From Pseudomonas sp. Ga0074129 (lineage in GTDB: Bacteria > Pseudomonadota > Gammaproteobacteria > Pseudomonadales > Pseudomonadaceae), in contig LNDO01000064.1 in assembly GCA_001465025.1 (NCBI GenBank), forward strand, positions 1 to 64,000: 64,000 bases of DNA, in the 5' to 3' direction. The position numbers and the translations under genes were made by a program. Each line of letters begins with the position of its first letter. Position 1 is the first letter of the stretch. Under the pieces are notes generated by a model, which saw only the letters and a program-made list of their open reading frames with translations, was not told where the DNA came from and ran no database searches. Below are positions 43,485 through 52,157 of the stretch, one piece after another.

Positions 43485-44603
43485 ATGGCTTATAACAACG
43501 ACAATGCCCAGGCGTTCCGCACACGTTACCGGGCAGCCATTCATCCGCTTTACAACCCCTGGCTGCATGCAGCTTTTGTGCTGCTCTATGGCCTGACCTG
43601 CCTGGTGCTGCTGGCGAGTACGCTGCATGCCGTACCGGCTTGGCAATGGTTGCTGGTGCCGCTCACGCTGGTGTTTTTCAGTTGGGGTGAATACCAGGTG
43701 CACAAGCGCCTAGGGCACAACAAAACGCGTTTCGGTCAGCTGTTCTACAAGCGCCACACGGGCGACCACCACAGCTTTTTTGTTGAAGGGTTGATGCGTT
43801 ATGACATGCCGCGCGACTGGCGGGTGATTCTGTTCCCGGCGTGGCTGATCGTGCTCTACAGCCTGCCGTTGCTGGCCGTCTGGTGGCTGCTGGCGCAACT
43901 CGACGGCAACCTGGCGGCCTTGGTTGCCGGCAGCATGTTGCTCGGTTACATGAGTTACGAGGTGGTGCATGCCTGTGAACACCTGCCTGCTGAGCACCCG
44001 TTGTCGCGCCTGCCGTGGATCCGCCAGATGCGCCGTTTGCACACACTGCATCATCGCCGTGATCTGATGCACAGCCGCAATTTCGGTATTGTTCATCCGC
44101 TTATGGATTGGCTCTACGGCACCCTGCATTGGGAGCCTGAAGCGGACCATGAGCAGAACTGCCAGCAGCATCGCCTGCGCTTGTCACGTTCAGCGGACGA
44201 GGTGTTGAGTTACGCCGCTGCACCGGCCAACTGGCCGCAGTGGCATCCCTCGTCGTTGCGCATTTATGGTCGCGAAGGGGCGTTAGCTGCAGGGGAAGTG
44301 TTTGCAGAAGACATTCATGCTGGTGGTCGTGCGGGCCATCTGCGTTGGGATGTACTCGACTACCAACCCGGCCGCCGCTGGCAAGCCAGCGCCCGAGGCG
44401 ATCATGGATTGGCTTTGCTGTTGACCTACGAATGTGTGGCGGTGGAGGGCGGTTGCGAATTTATTCGCACCCTGCAATACGGCTTTGACAACGCCCTGAT
44501 GCGCCTGGCCAACAGCCTGCTGCTGAGCCGGCGCATCGAGCGTGAATCGCAGGCCTCCATGCAGGCGCTGCGCGCTGTACTTGAGGGCTGCGCAGCTTCC
44601 TGA
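43485..44603 (+). CDS. Fatty acid hydroxylase/desaturase-type membrane protein fused to SRPBCC domain
   Basis: A 372-aa protein. Residues 1-228 are a fatty acid hydroxylase superfamily (sterol desaturase-like) membrane domain with four hydrophobic stretches and the histidine clusters that hold the di-iron centre: H73xxxxH78, H91xxxH95H96, H162xxxH166 and H186xxH189H190. Residues 229-365 look like an SRPBCC/START lipid-binding domain (RLRLSRSADEVLSYAAAPAN, ending SMQALRAVLEG). The fusion would present a lipid to an oxygenase. GAGGAG precedes the ATG. A LysR gene is divergent. The substrate (fatty acid, sterol-like or carotenoid lipid) is unknown; the second-domain call is by fold pattern and less sure. 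Confidence 0.8.
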   Translation: MAYNNDNAQAFRTRYRAAIHPLYNPWLHAAFVLLYGLTCLVLLASTLHAVPAWQWLLVPLTLVFFSWGEYQVHKRLGHNKTRFGQLFYKRHTGDHHSFFVEGLMRYDMPRDWRVILFPAWLIVLYSLPLLAVWWLLAQLDGNLAALVAGSMLLGYMSYEVVHACEHLPAEHPLSRLPWIRQMRRLHTLHHRRDLMHSRNFGIVHPLMDWLYGTLHWEPEADHEQNCQQHRLRLSRSADEVLSYAAAPANWPQWHPSSLRIYGREGALAAGEVFAEDIHAGGRAGHLRWDVLDYQPGRRWQASARGDHGLALLLTYECVAVEGGCEFIRTLQYGFDNALMRLANSLLLSRRIERESQASMQALRAVLEGCAAS

Positions 44604-44626
44604 CTTGGGCTTGAGGTGCAAGGCGC

Positions 44627-45355
44627 TTAGCCGCGCTCGCGCACCCAGAACAACGTGGCACCGGCCACGGCGGCCTGCATCATCACGATATTGAGCCCAG
44701 GCACCAGCAGGCACAGGTAGGTGACGCCGCCAAAACTCAGGCTCTGCCAGCGTTTCTCGCGCAGCCAGGCGAGCATGTCGTCCCAGCTCATCTTGTTGTT
44801 GTCAGCGGGGTAGTCGATGTATTGAACAGCCATCATCCACACGCCAAACAGCAACCACAGTGGCGCGGCCAGAATGTTCAGCACCGGAATAAAGCTGAGG
44901 ATCAACAAGGCGATGGCGCGCGGTAAAAAGTAGCCCAGCTTGCGCATCTCACGGCCCAGGGTGCGTGGCACCATGGCCATCAACTCTGCGCCGCTAAAGG
45001 GTGGGAAGTCATCCTGGCCACGCACCACCACTTCGACCTTTTCCGCCAGAAAACCGTTGAACGGCGCGGCAATGATGTTGGCCAGCAGGTTAAAGGTGAA
45101 AAACACCATCAACAGCACCAGCACCACAAACAGCGGCCACAGCACGTATTCGAGAAAACTCAGCCAGGTTGGCAGGGTTGGCATAAAGGTGTCGACCCAG
45201 CCGGCGAATTGCTGCATGGACAAAACGATCAGCCCGCTAAAAAGAATCAGGTTGATGGTCAGCGGCAATAGCACAAACAGCCGTAAACCGGGGCTGAGGA
45301 TCAGTTTAAGGCCCTGGCCCAGGTATTGCGGACCGGTCAGCACGGGGGCAGACAT
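44627..45355 (-). CDS. cysZ: Sulfate transporter CysZ
   Basis: A 242-aa inner-membrane protein of the CysZ/EI24 family, a sulfate importer that supplies assimilation. The N-terminus ([20 protein letters not shown]) and about four long hydrophobic stretches fit the family. The ATG at 45355 has GAGGAA at good distance; the frame open 65 residues further upstream is unlikely coding. It is divergent from trxB, and from memory the same neighbourhood (cysZ near trxB2) occurs in P. aeruginosa. A candidate OxyR site lies between them. Confidence 0.9.
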   Translation of the reverse strand: MSAPVLTGPQYLGQGLKLILSPGLRLFVLLPLTINLILFSGLIVLSMQQFAGWVDTFMPTLPTWLSFLEYVLWPLFVVLVLLMVFFTFNLLANIIAAPFNGFLAEKVEVVVRGQDDFPPFSGAELMAMVPRTLGREMRKLGYFLPRAIALLILSFIPVLNILAAPLWLLFGVWMMAVQYIDYPADNNKMSWDDMLAWLREKRWQSLSFGGVTYLCLLVPGLNIVMMQAAVAGATLFWVRERG

Positions 45356-45453
45356 GGTGAGGTTTCCTCTAGGTTGAAGTCGCGCCGACCTTACCGGCTT
45401 TGCATGGCCGGTGAAAGCTTCTGCAATGGGTGCTAACGATTCAGTCGGGGCTG

Positions 45454-45490
45454 ATAGGGCTTGCCTATGCCTGGCATTGGCAATGCAAAT
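45454..45490. promoter_or_regulatory. Candidate OxyR binding site
   Basis: ATAG-N7-CTAT-N7-ATTG-N7-AAAT follows the four-element, 7-nt-spaced OxyR consensus (ATAG-N7-CTAT repeated). The first half is perfect and the second is degenerate. It lies in the cysZ-trxB spacer, 126 nt upstream of the trxB start. OxyR control of thioredoxin reductase is known in P. aeruginosa. Confidence 0.5.
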
Positions 45491-45555
45491 TTCCGCAGGA
45501 TGGCTGCCGCGCATAGGCTGCGCGGCATTGTCCCTTTGCGGGGCTTTCAACTTGA

Positions 45556-46563
<1,008 letters not shown>

Positions 46564-46597
46564 GTCTGTGAGTGCGAAAGACTTGATGTAAACCGCA

Positions 46598-46633
46598 ATG
46601 CCGCTCACCTGAATCAGGTGAGCGGCATTTTTA
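46598..46633 (+). terminator. trxB rho-independent terminator
   Basis: ATGCCGCTCACCT (46598-46610) pairs perfectly with AGGTGAGCGGCAT (46616-46628) around a 5-nt loop, followed by TTTTTA. Confidence 0.92.
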
Positions 46634-46667
46634 TGTGGCAGGTACTGTGTGGCGATGGCAAAACTGC

Positions 46668-46730
46668 GTGGGAGGCGCTTTAGCGGCGAGCTTTTGCAGT
46701 GATTGTGTCGTGGTTTAAGCCCCTTCCACA
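46668..46730. repeat. REP doublet
   Basis: GTGGGAGGCGCTTTAGCGG at 46668-46686 and, inverted, TTTAAGCCCCTTCCACA at 46714-46730. It is a Pseudomonas-type REP pair between trxB and a leftward gene. Confidence 0.6.
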
Positions 46731-46744
46731 TCAGTTGTGGCGGT

Positions 46745-47332
46745 TTAAACCCAGGTATTGAGTTTCAAATCCCGCGAGCTCATGCGCAGAAACTGGTCAC
46801 TGGCTTTGACCAGCAAGGCGTGCTCGTCAACCATCAGTTCGTGGCTTGGGCGGCCTTGTGACTCACTGCGATAAAGCGTGCCGCCGTTCTCGTCACGCAG
46901 GCGCTGATAACGTTGGCGGCGTGGTTCTACGGTCAGGGTGAGCAAATCGATGTAGGCCACTTGCAGGGATTCACTCTGCCCGGTTTCCAAGGCGCAGCGC
47001 TGCAAAGCAGGGGTGTGGGTAAAGGGCGAGTCGGAGAGCATCACCTGCTGGCATTCGCTTAGGTCTGGGCGCAGCTCGCCATTGAGCAGCCAGTTACCGC
47101 GCACGTCACGTCTGAGATTGAGGCTGCGCTGGCCATGGTTGTCGACTTTCAGCCACAGGCGGCGAAAGCGCCAGCGCGGATCGCAGTTGATCACGTAGCT
47201 GGCCACGATGCTGTTGCCACGTAGGCTTTGCATCAGGTGGCTGGTTGCGTTGATGCCATGCTCGTCGATGTTCAGGCGCAGATTTTCTACACCAGGGTTG
47301 TGCCACGGCTTCCATACCAGGGTTTGTTGCAT
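46745..47332 (-). CDS. Putative glycolipid-binding domain protein (PF06475 type)
   Basis: A 195-aa cytoplasmic beta-rich protein with the pattern of the putative glycolipid-binding family (formerly DUF1089): an N-terminal LVWKPWHNPGVENLRL, a central LRRDVRGNWLLNGELRPDL and FTHTPALQRCAL, and YIDLLTLTVEPRRQRYQRL. The family name comes from structural inference and function is unproven. It stands alone downstream of a REP pair. Confidence 0.75.
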   Translation of the reverse strand: MQQTLVWKPWHNPGVENLRLNIDEHGINATSHLMQSLRGNSIVASYVINCDPRWRFRRLWLKVDNHGQRSLNLRRDVRGNWLLNGELRPDLSECQQVMLSDSPFTHTPALQRCALETGQSESLQVAYIDLLTLTVEPRRQRYQRLRDENGGTLYRSESQGRPSHELMVDEHALLVKASDQFLRMSSRDLKLNTWV

Positions 47333-47499
47333 GTACGCGACTCCATGTCGGCAGGTGGCGAGCGCGTTAGGCTGATCGGGGGCTGCAGCCGTTGAGCGCT
47401 CGGTCGACTTGTGGCGCGCAGCTTAAAACGCCGCCTGACCGCTGTCTGTCAGCGATTGCCGACAGCTGCGCAAGAGTCTGCACAAAGCGGTCGTAGTTG

Positions 47500-47844
47500 T
47501 CAGGCGTTAATACGCTGCAACGATGGCTGCTCAAATTGAACGCCGACCAGGCCATGGCTCATCAGGGCGCGGATGTTGCCGTGATCACTGTCGTCTGGGG
47601 TGGCCAGCACACTGCGGTAATGCTCGCCAAAGCAGCGCAGGGTTTCTTCCAAGCTGAAATTTTCCAGGAGCGCCAGGCCGAGGGTTTTGCACGAGCCTTC
47701 GTTCTGCCCGGCGGCGTTATGCACGTTGCCATTGCTAAAGGCGCTGGGTTGGTACTGGTAGTGCTGCGCAATAAAAGCCAGGGTCTCGGCGAACATAAAA
47801 TGCTCGCCGTGCAGCTTGGTGCGAAAGTCGTGTAGGGCAGACAT
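47500..47844 (-). CDS. HopJ type III effector family protein
   Basis: A 114-aa HopJ-family protein, recognised from FRTKLHGEHFMFAETLAFI, NAAGQNEGSCK and LCFGEHYRSVLATP-like segments. Although named after a plant pathogen effector, the family is widespread in bacteria without type III secretion and its role is unknown. The ATG overlaps the stop of the DUF1244 gene (TGATG) and the ribosome-binding site AAGGAAA lies inside that gene's end, so the two are coupled. Confidence 0.85.
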   Translation of the reverse strand: MSALHDFRTKLHGEHFMFAETLAFIAQHYQYQPSAFSNGNVHNAAGQNEGSCKTLGLALLENFSLEETLRCFGEHYRSVLATPDDSDHGNIRALMSHGLVGVQFEQPSLQRINA

Positions 47845-48134
47845 CAAGATTTTCCTTTATTAAACGCCGCCTGTTGTTCAGCGCTGGCTTCTTTCTGGTA
47901 CTTGGTTTTCCACTCGGCGTAAGGCATGCCGTACACCTCTTCACGGGCCTCGTCGGGAGTGATGGCGACGCCGATGTCGTCTGCTGCGGCCTTGAACCAC
48001 TTGGACAGGCAATTACGGCAGAAACCGGTGAGGTTCATCATGTCGATGTTCTGCACGTCAGGGCGTGAACGCAGGTGTTGCACCAGGCTGCGAAAAGCGG
48101 CGGCTTCAAGTTCGAGGCGTTCTTGCTCGGTCAT
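47844..48134 (-). CDS. DUF1244 family protein
   Basis: A 96-aa soluble protein with the DUF1244 core MNLTGFCRNCLSKWFKAA and EAREEVYGMPYAEWK. The two cysteines in CRNC may bind metal or be redox active. The family is a conserved helical protein of unknown function in proteobacteria. It shares a TGATG stop/start with the HopJ-type gene. Confidence 0.87.
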   Translation of the reverse strand: MTEQERLELEAAAFRSLVQHLRSRPDVQNIDMMNLTGFCRNCLSKWFKAAADDIGVAITPDEAREEVYGMPYAEWKTKYQKEASAEQQAAFNKGKS

Positions 48135-48251
48135 GGCGATGCTCTCTGGGGGCAGGCGGGGGGTGATGGCGGCGATGATAAGAGCATGCCCGATTTACGG
48201 CAACGGCTCCGGCGCATGAAGCGCCGGGAGTCTGTGTGAGGCAGGTAAAGG

Positions 48252-48623
48252 TTAACGGTGCGCGGAGAGGGTGATGGACACCGATTCGGCAAAGCGCAGC
48301 GCGTGTAGCTTATCGACTTCAACTTCGGCGTAGCGCACGTCAGGGTTGACCATGACCAGGTCGAGGATTTCTTGGGTCATGCGCTCCAGCAAGGCAAAGC
48401 GGTTTTCTTCCACATGGCGGATCACCGCTTTGGTGATGGTGCGGTAGTTGAGGGCGTGATCAATGTCGTTGTCGCGCACCGCATCGGCTGCCGGGTAGAG
48501 GATGGTGAGGTTGATCAACACGTCCTGCTTGTTGTTGATCTCCTCTTCCTTGATGCCGATGAAGGTGCGCAGGCGCAGATCCTTGACGCGAATGCGCGCC
48601 ATGCCAGGTTCAAGTCTCGGCAT
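48252..48623 (-). CDS. folX: Dihydroneopterin triphosphate 2'-epimerase
   Basis: A 123-aa FolB-fold enzyme that epimerises dihydroneopterin triphosphate to the monapterin form. Signatures are [40 protein letters not shown] and [15 protein letters not shown], which match FolX more closely than FolB aldolase. The ATG at 48623 overlaps the folE stop (TAATG); an in-frame ATG at 48602 is also possible. With folE and folM it forms the tetrahydromonapterin pathway. Confidence 0.93.
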   Translation of the reverse strand: MPRLEPGMARIRVKDLRLRTFIGIKEEEINNKQDVLINLTILYPAADAVRDNDIDHALNYRTITKAVIRHVEENRFALLERMTQEILDLVMVNPDVRYAEVEVDKLHALRFAESVSITLSAHR

Positions 48624-49183
48624 TATTTACCCCGTCCAATCAGTTGCAGGAATTCGTGGCGGGTGTTGCACGACTCGCGAAACGCACCCAGCATCACCGA
48701 GGAGGTCATGATCGAGTTCTGCTTCTCGACGCCGCGCATCATCATGCACATGTGTTTGGCTTCGATCACCACCGCCACACCTGCAGCATTGGTTACCTGC
48801 TGAATGGCATCGGCGATTTGCTTGGTCAGGTTTTCCTGAATTTGCAGGCGGCGAGCAAACATATCAACGATGCGAGCCACCTTGGACAAGCCCAAGACTT
48901 TGCCAGTCGGGATATAGGCCACATGGGCTTTACCGATAAAAGGCAGCATGTGGTGTTCGCAAAGTGAATAAAGCTCGATATCACGGACGATCACCATCTC
49001 GTCGTTATCCGACTCGAACAGTGCGCCGTTAACCACCTCGTCGAGGCTCTTGTGGTAGCCATTGCACAGGTACTGCATGGCTTTAGCCGCGCGCTTGGGT
49101 GTGTCGAGCAAACCTTCGCGTTCTGGGTTTTCGCCGACACCGACGAGGATTTCGCGGTAATGCTCGGGCATTTGTGGATTCAT
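48623..49183 (-). CDS. folE: GTP cyclohydrolase I
   Basis: A 186-aa FolE that converts GTP to 7,8-dihydroneopterin triphosphate and formate. Zinc ligands are in [12 protein letters not shown] and in the late [14 protein letters not shown]. The ATG at 49183 has GAGGA 7 nt upstream. It lies in the folM-folE-folX operon, starting 20 nt after folM. FolE is reported to be light-inducible in P. putida, and a matching operator lies ahead of folM here. Confidence 0.95.
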   Translation of the reverse strand: MNPQMPEHYREILVGVGENPEREGLLDTPKRAAKAMQYLCNGYHKSLDEVVNGALFESDNDEMVIVRDIELYSLCEHHMLPFIGKAHVAYIPTGKVLGLSKVARIVDMFARRLQIQENLTKQIADAIQQVTNAAGVAVVIEAKHMCMMMRGVEKQNSIMTSSVMLGAFRESCNTRHEFLQLIGRGK

Positions 49184-49203
49184 GATCGTTCCTCGCAGCT
49201 GCA

Positions 49204-49914
49204 TCACTTCAGGTGACGGCCGCCGTTGATGGTGAGAGTTGTGCCTGTGACATAAGGGTTGTCGAGCAGATAACGCACGCTTTGGTAGATCACTTCAGGG
49301 CCTGGCTCGATACCCAGAGCCGATTTCTTCAGGGTTTTTTCGCGGTAAGCCGCATCGTCATCGGGGTTGAACATGATCAATGCCGGGGCAATGCCATTGA
49401 CCTTGATTCGGGGGGCAAAACGGGCCGCAAACGACAGCGTAAGGTTGTCGAGACCGGCTTTGCTGGCGCAGTAGGCCGGGCGATTGGCGCTGCCTTTGCG
49501 CGCTACGTCATCGCTTAGATGAATGATGTCGGCAACGGCTGACTGGGCCAGTAAGCCTTCGCAATGCAGGTTGATCAGGTAAGGCGCGAGCATGTGCACG
49601 TTGAACAGTTGGGTGAACACCGCCGCTTCATCGCCTGGCGTTTCCGCATGCCAGTCGGAGGCGTTGTGCACGATGGCGCGCAGGCTGTCGGTGTGCGACT
49701 TCAGTTGCTCGATAAAAGCGAGGATTTGCCCTTCGTTGGCAAAATCCGCTTGCAGAGTAATTGCGCCTGCCGCTTTGAGCTCCTCGATAGCCGGGCGCAG
49801 GGTGCGGTACGTGACAATCACCGGGTGGCCATCGGCCAACAGGCGCTGCGCGCAGTGCAAGCCGATTCGCTGGCTGGCTCCGGTAATCAGAATGGGGGCG
49901 GTGCTGGCGCTCAT
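49204..49914 (-). CDS. folM: Dihydromonapterin reductase / alternative DHFR
   Basis: A 236-aa short-chain dehydrogenase. The cofactor motif is [16 protein letters not shown] and the catalytic YxxxK is in [11 protein letters not shown]. FolM reduces dihydromonapterin to tetrahydromonapterin, the cofactor of bacterial phenylalanine hydroxylase, and weakly reduces dihydrofolate. It is the first gene of the folM-folE-folX operon, and a TGTACA-type element lies about 100 nt upstream. Confidence 0.9.
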   Translation of the reverse strand: MSASTAPILITGASQRIGLHCAQRLLADGHPVIVTYRTLRPAIEELKAAGAITLQADFANEGQILAFIEQLKSHTDSLRAIVHNASDWHAETPGDEAAVFTQLFNVHMLAPYLINLHCEGLLAQSAVADIIHLSDDVARKGSANRPAYCASKAGLDNLTLSFAARFAPRIKVNGIAPALIMFNPDDDAAYREKTLKKSALGIEPGPEVIYQSVRYLLDNPYVTGTTLTINGGRHLK

Positions 49915-50009
49915 GGTCGACTCTGCACAAGAAAAGGGGTGGGTTCAGCGATGTCGCGCCGGGATACCTGACCAGTAAGACGCGGCCTCGACTGAACCTA
50001 GAACAAACT

Positions 50010-50033
50010 TATACCAGTGATTGGTTTTGTACA
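50010..50033. promoter_or_regulatory. LitR/PplR-type direct repeat upstream of folM
   Basis: TATACC (50010-50015) and TGTACA (50028-50033) are separated by exactly 12 nt. From memory, the PplR1 site in P. putida is T(G/A)TACA-N12-TGTA(C/T)A; one base differs here. On the folM strand it would overlap a TTGTAC..TATAAG promoter-like pair, about 96-119 nt upstream of the start codon. Confidence 0.6.
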
Positions 50034-50141
50034 ACCATGCGCGCTGTGCGGTTACTCGTCTGTTTTTGCTTGGATCGCCTATTTCATTGAGCTGCATCGA
50101 TATTTTTGTTTCGCTTAGTGCCAATAAAATTGTTTTAATCG

Positions 50142-50166
50142 TGTACAAGTTGGTTTTTATTGTACA
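50142..50166. promoter_or_regulatory. TGTACA-N13-TGTACA direct repeat at DUF6482 start
   Basis: Two perfect TGTACA elements with a 13-nt spacer. The second ends 9 nt before the ATG at 50176, so a protein bound here would cover the start region of the DUF6482 gene. Confidence 0.55.
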
Positions 50167-50175
50167 GGTGTGGCT

Positions 50176-50472
50176 ATGAAGCTCTGGCAGCTGTGTGTGG
50201 CGGTGGTGTGTGGGCGGGTTCGCCGAGTAGAGGTTTTGGCGCTGCGTTGCAGTGGCTACCACGTGCGGGTGGTGATGAGCGACGGCGCTGTGCGTGCGGT
50301 GCACTTTGCCGCTGGGCGGTCGTTGTGGCCCGCCATGCCTGTTGTGAAATCACGCTTGCTGCGCTGCGGTGTGCGCAAGGTGTTATTGCTGCAGCCGGAG
50401 AGCCACGACGAAATCATCGGTCGGCCTGTTTTGCTAACGGCCGATCCGGGGTTGTGGATGCCTTTGCGCTGA
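50176..50472 (+). CDS. Small DUF6482-like protein
   Basis: A 98-aa basic protein, tentatively DUF6482-like, of unknown function. It begins MKLWQLCVAVVCGRVRRVEV and consists of predicted beta strands with ASP-GLW near the end (ADPGLWMPLR). A GTG at 50170 is an alternative start. Its leader is occupied by a TGTACA direct repeat, which suggests control by the nearby LitR-type regulator. It is cysteine-containing and lacks a signal peptide. Confidence 0.6.
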   Translation: MKLWQLCVAVVCGRVRRVEVLALRCSGYHVRVVMSDGAVRAVHFAAGRSLWPAMPVVKSRLLRCGVRKVLLLQPESHDEIIGRPVLLTADPGLWMPLR

Positions 50473-50487
50473 TTGAGTGCCAGTCGC

Positions 50488-50907
50488 CTAGCGCTGATGA
50501 ATGTCGCACTGTTTGTCCGTGCAGCGCTTGCTGCCTTGAGGGTGCGGCAACCAATTCAGGTGCGGGCGCAAGCGGCAAAACAACAGGTAGCCCAGTTCAA
50601 GCAATGGACGCAAAGGCTTCCAGGTAAGCGGTACGGCCCAACGATCTAAGCCGGCAGCGCGCCAACTCCACAGCGTCGCGTCCAGACCGGTGACCCATTG
50701 GCCATCGGCAAAGCGGGCGTGCAGGCAATCTTGCAGGGTCTGCTTGCTTTGTCCGACTACGGCGGGGTCGAAGTCGCCCAGGCTGATGTCCACCAGGTTC
50801 AGGCGATGCTCGTCGGCGCGGCGGCGCAGCAGTTGAATTTCGCGGGCGCAGAGTGGGCAATCACCGTCGAAATAGAGGGTTAAGGGCCACTGTGGTTGAT
50901 TGATCAT
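50488..50907 (-). CDS. DUF393 (DCC family) thiol-disulfide oxidoreductase-like protein
   Basis: A 139-aa protein of the DUF393/DCC group. The defining motif YFDGDCPLCAREI near residue 12 supplies DxDCPLC with a thioredoxin-like CxxC, followed by a WxxGxDA segment (WVTGLDATLWSW). Function is unproven, but a redox role is likely. It is divergent from the merR gene across a short spacer with TGTATA-N5-TGTACA. Confidence 0.85.
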   Translation of the reverse strand: MINQPQWPLTLYFDGDCPLCAREIQLLRRRADEHRLNLVDISLGDFDPAVVGQSKQTLQDCLHARFADGQWVTGLDATLWSWRAAGLDRWAVPLTWKPLRPLLELGYLLFCRLRPHLNWLPHPQGSKRCTDKQCDIHQR

Positions 50908-50919
50908 GGTTTAACGCTC

Positions 50920-50936
50920 TGTATAGGTCTTGTACA
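50920..50936. promoter_or_regulatory. TGTATA-N5-TGTACA element between DUF393 and merR
   Basis: TGTATA (50920-50925) and TGTACA (50931-50936) are one helical turn apart, 63-79 nt upstream of the merR ATG (50999) and 13-29 nt before the DUF393 start (50907). The position suits autoregulation of merR and control of DUF393. Confidence 0.5.
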
Positions 50937-50998
50937 AAGTATGCGCTAAACAGCTGAGTTACAATGCGCGCATCCTTTTTTCTGCGATGCCTCCGCCC

Positions 50999-51952
50999 AT
51001 GTCCGATCTCGTTGGTGCTTCGTCCCTCGTTTCGAGTGCCCTCAAGCAGGAAGAGCTGTTTCCTATCCGCGAGGTGTCGCGCCTGACGGGCGTCAATCCG
51101 GTCACCCTGCGCGCTTGGGAGCGCCGCTACGGCTTGATCCGGCCAACCCGCACCGACAGCGGCCATCGCTTGTATTCGCAGGCCGACATTGAGTCGGTGC
51201 GCAGTATTTTGGCCTGGATTGAGCGTGGTGTTGCGGTCAGCAAGGTCGGCAAAATTCTGGCGAAAAGCAGTGCGATTAAATCAGCCAGCGCCCCGGTCTA
51301 TGAAGAAGTCAGCGCCAGTGAGTGGGGCGAGTGGCAGGCCCAACTGCGGCGCGTGATCGGTGCCTTTGATGAAGCGGGGCTGGATCGCCTGTACGGGCAG
51401 ATTTTTTCCAGCTACCCCTTGCCTGTGGTGTTTCAGGACATCCTCATGCCGCTTTGGCAGGAGTACCTGTTGCGCCAGGATGAGTATGGTCAAACCAGTG
51501 AGTGGCTGTTTCTCGATACCTTTTTGCGCGCCCGTACGCTGCAGCGCTTGCAGGTGATGCGTGCGCAGGTGGATGAGCGCGTTCTGCTGGCCGCGCTGCC
51601 TGGGCATTGCCGTGAGTTGGAATTGCTGGTTGCCGGTTTGCTGCTGGGCGGCAGTGATGTCTCCATCAGCGTCCTTGGTCTTGGGCAGCCGCTTGAAGAG
51701 CTGGCGCTGGTCTGTGAAAAAGTGCAGCCGCAAGCCTTGGTGCTGTTCTCCAATCAGCCGCCGGCCGATGACCTGCCACGCGTTCTGTCCCGCCTGGCAT
51801 TGACCTTGGATTGCCCGTTGGTGCTGGCCGGTGACGGTGCAGACTTGGCCGAAGAAAGCCTAAGCGGCTCACCGATTGCCTGCCTGGGCAGTGAAGGGCG
51901 GTTGATGCAGCGCCGCCTGCAGCAGTTTCTTGCCGGTCACCTCGATACCTGA
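50999..51952 (+). CDS. MerR family regulator, class II LitR/PplR-like
   Basis: A 317-aa regulator. The MerR HTH is at about residues 20-85 (FPIREVSRLTGVNPVTLRAW, ERRYGLIRPTRTDSGHRLYS) and a C-terminal region of about 180 residues has the layout of a B12-binding light sensor of the CarH/LitR family. The cobalamin ligand motif PGxxHxxG reads PGHCRELE, so the axial His and the Gly are replaced; this is the class II (B12-independent) form, which in P. putida (PplR) works with short LOV proteins. A short LOV protein is encoded 2.7 kb away. I choose the ATG at 50999; ATG 50987 is possible. TGTACA-type elements flank the gene on both sides. Confidence 0.85.
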   Translation: MSDLVGASSLVSSALKQEELFPIREVSRLTGVNPVTLRAWERRYGLIRPTRTDSGHRLYSQADIESVRSILAWIERGVAVSKVGKILAKSSAIKSASAPVYEEVSASEWGEWQAQLRRVIGAFDEAGLDRLYGQIFSSYPLPVVFQDILMPLWQEYLLRQDEYGQTSEWLFLDTFLRARTLQRLQVMRAQVDERVLLAALPGHCRELELLVAGLLLGGSDVSISVLGLGQPLEELALVCEKVQPQALVLFSNQPPADDLPRVLSRLALTLDCPLVLAGDGADLAEESLSGSPIACLGSEGRLMQRRLQQFLAGHLDT

Positions 51953-52041
51953 ATAAGCGTTTAACGCCTCTTGATCTTCGCCTGCTGCTGAGTGGGCGAA
52001 GCCTTAGTGTTGCCCAGAATTTCTGTTTTTCGTAATTTACT

Positions 52042-52139
52042 TGTACAGGTTGTACAAAAAATTACTTGCCATTTACCTTCTCTGGCTATACAAAAGCTGT
52101 ACATGAAATGTTTATGTACAGCTTGTCTCTACTTGTACA
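52042..52139. promoter_or_regulatory. Six TGTACA-type elements before acyl-CoA dehydrogenase
   Basis: TGTACA at 52042, 52051, 52098, 52115 and 52134, plus TATACA at 52087, within 98 nt. 52094-52104 and 52114-52124 form a perfect 11-bp inverted repeat (AAGCTGTACAT / ATGTACAGCTT, 9-nt spacer). The last copy ends 18 nt before the start codon. It is the densest cluster of these elements in the window. Confidence 0.65.
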
Positions 52140-52157
52140 GCCTGAGGACTTAGCAAC

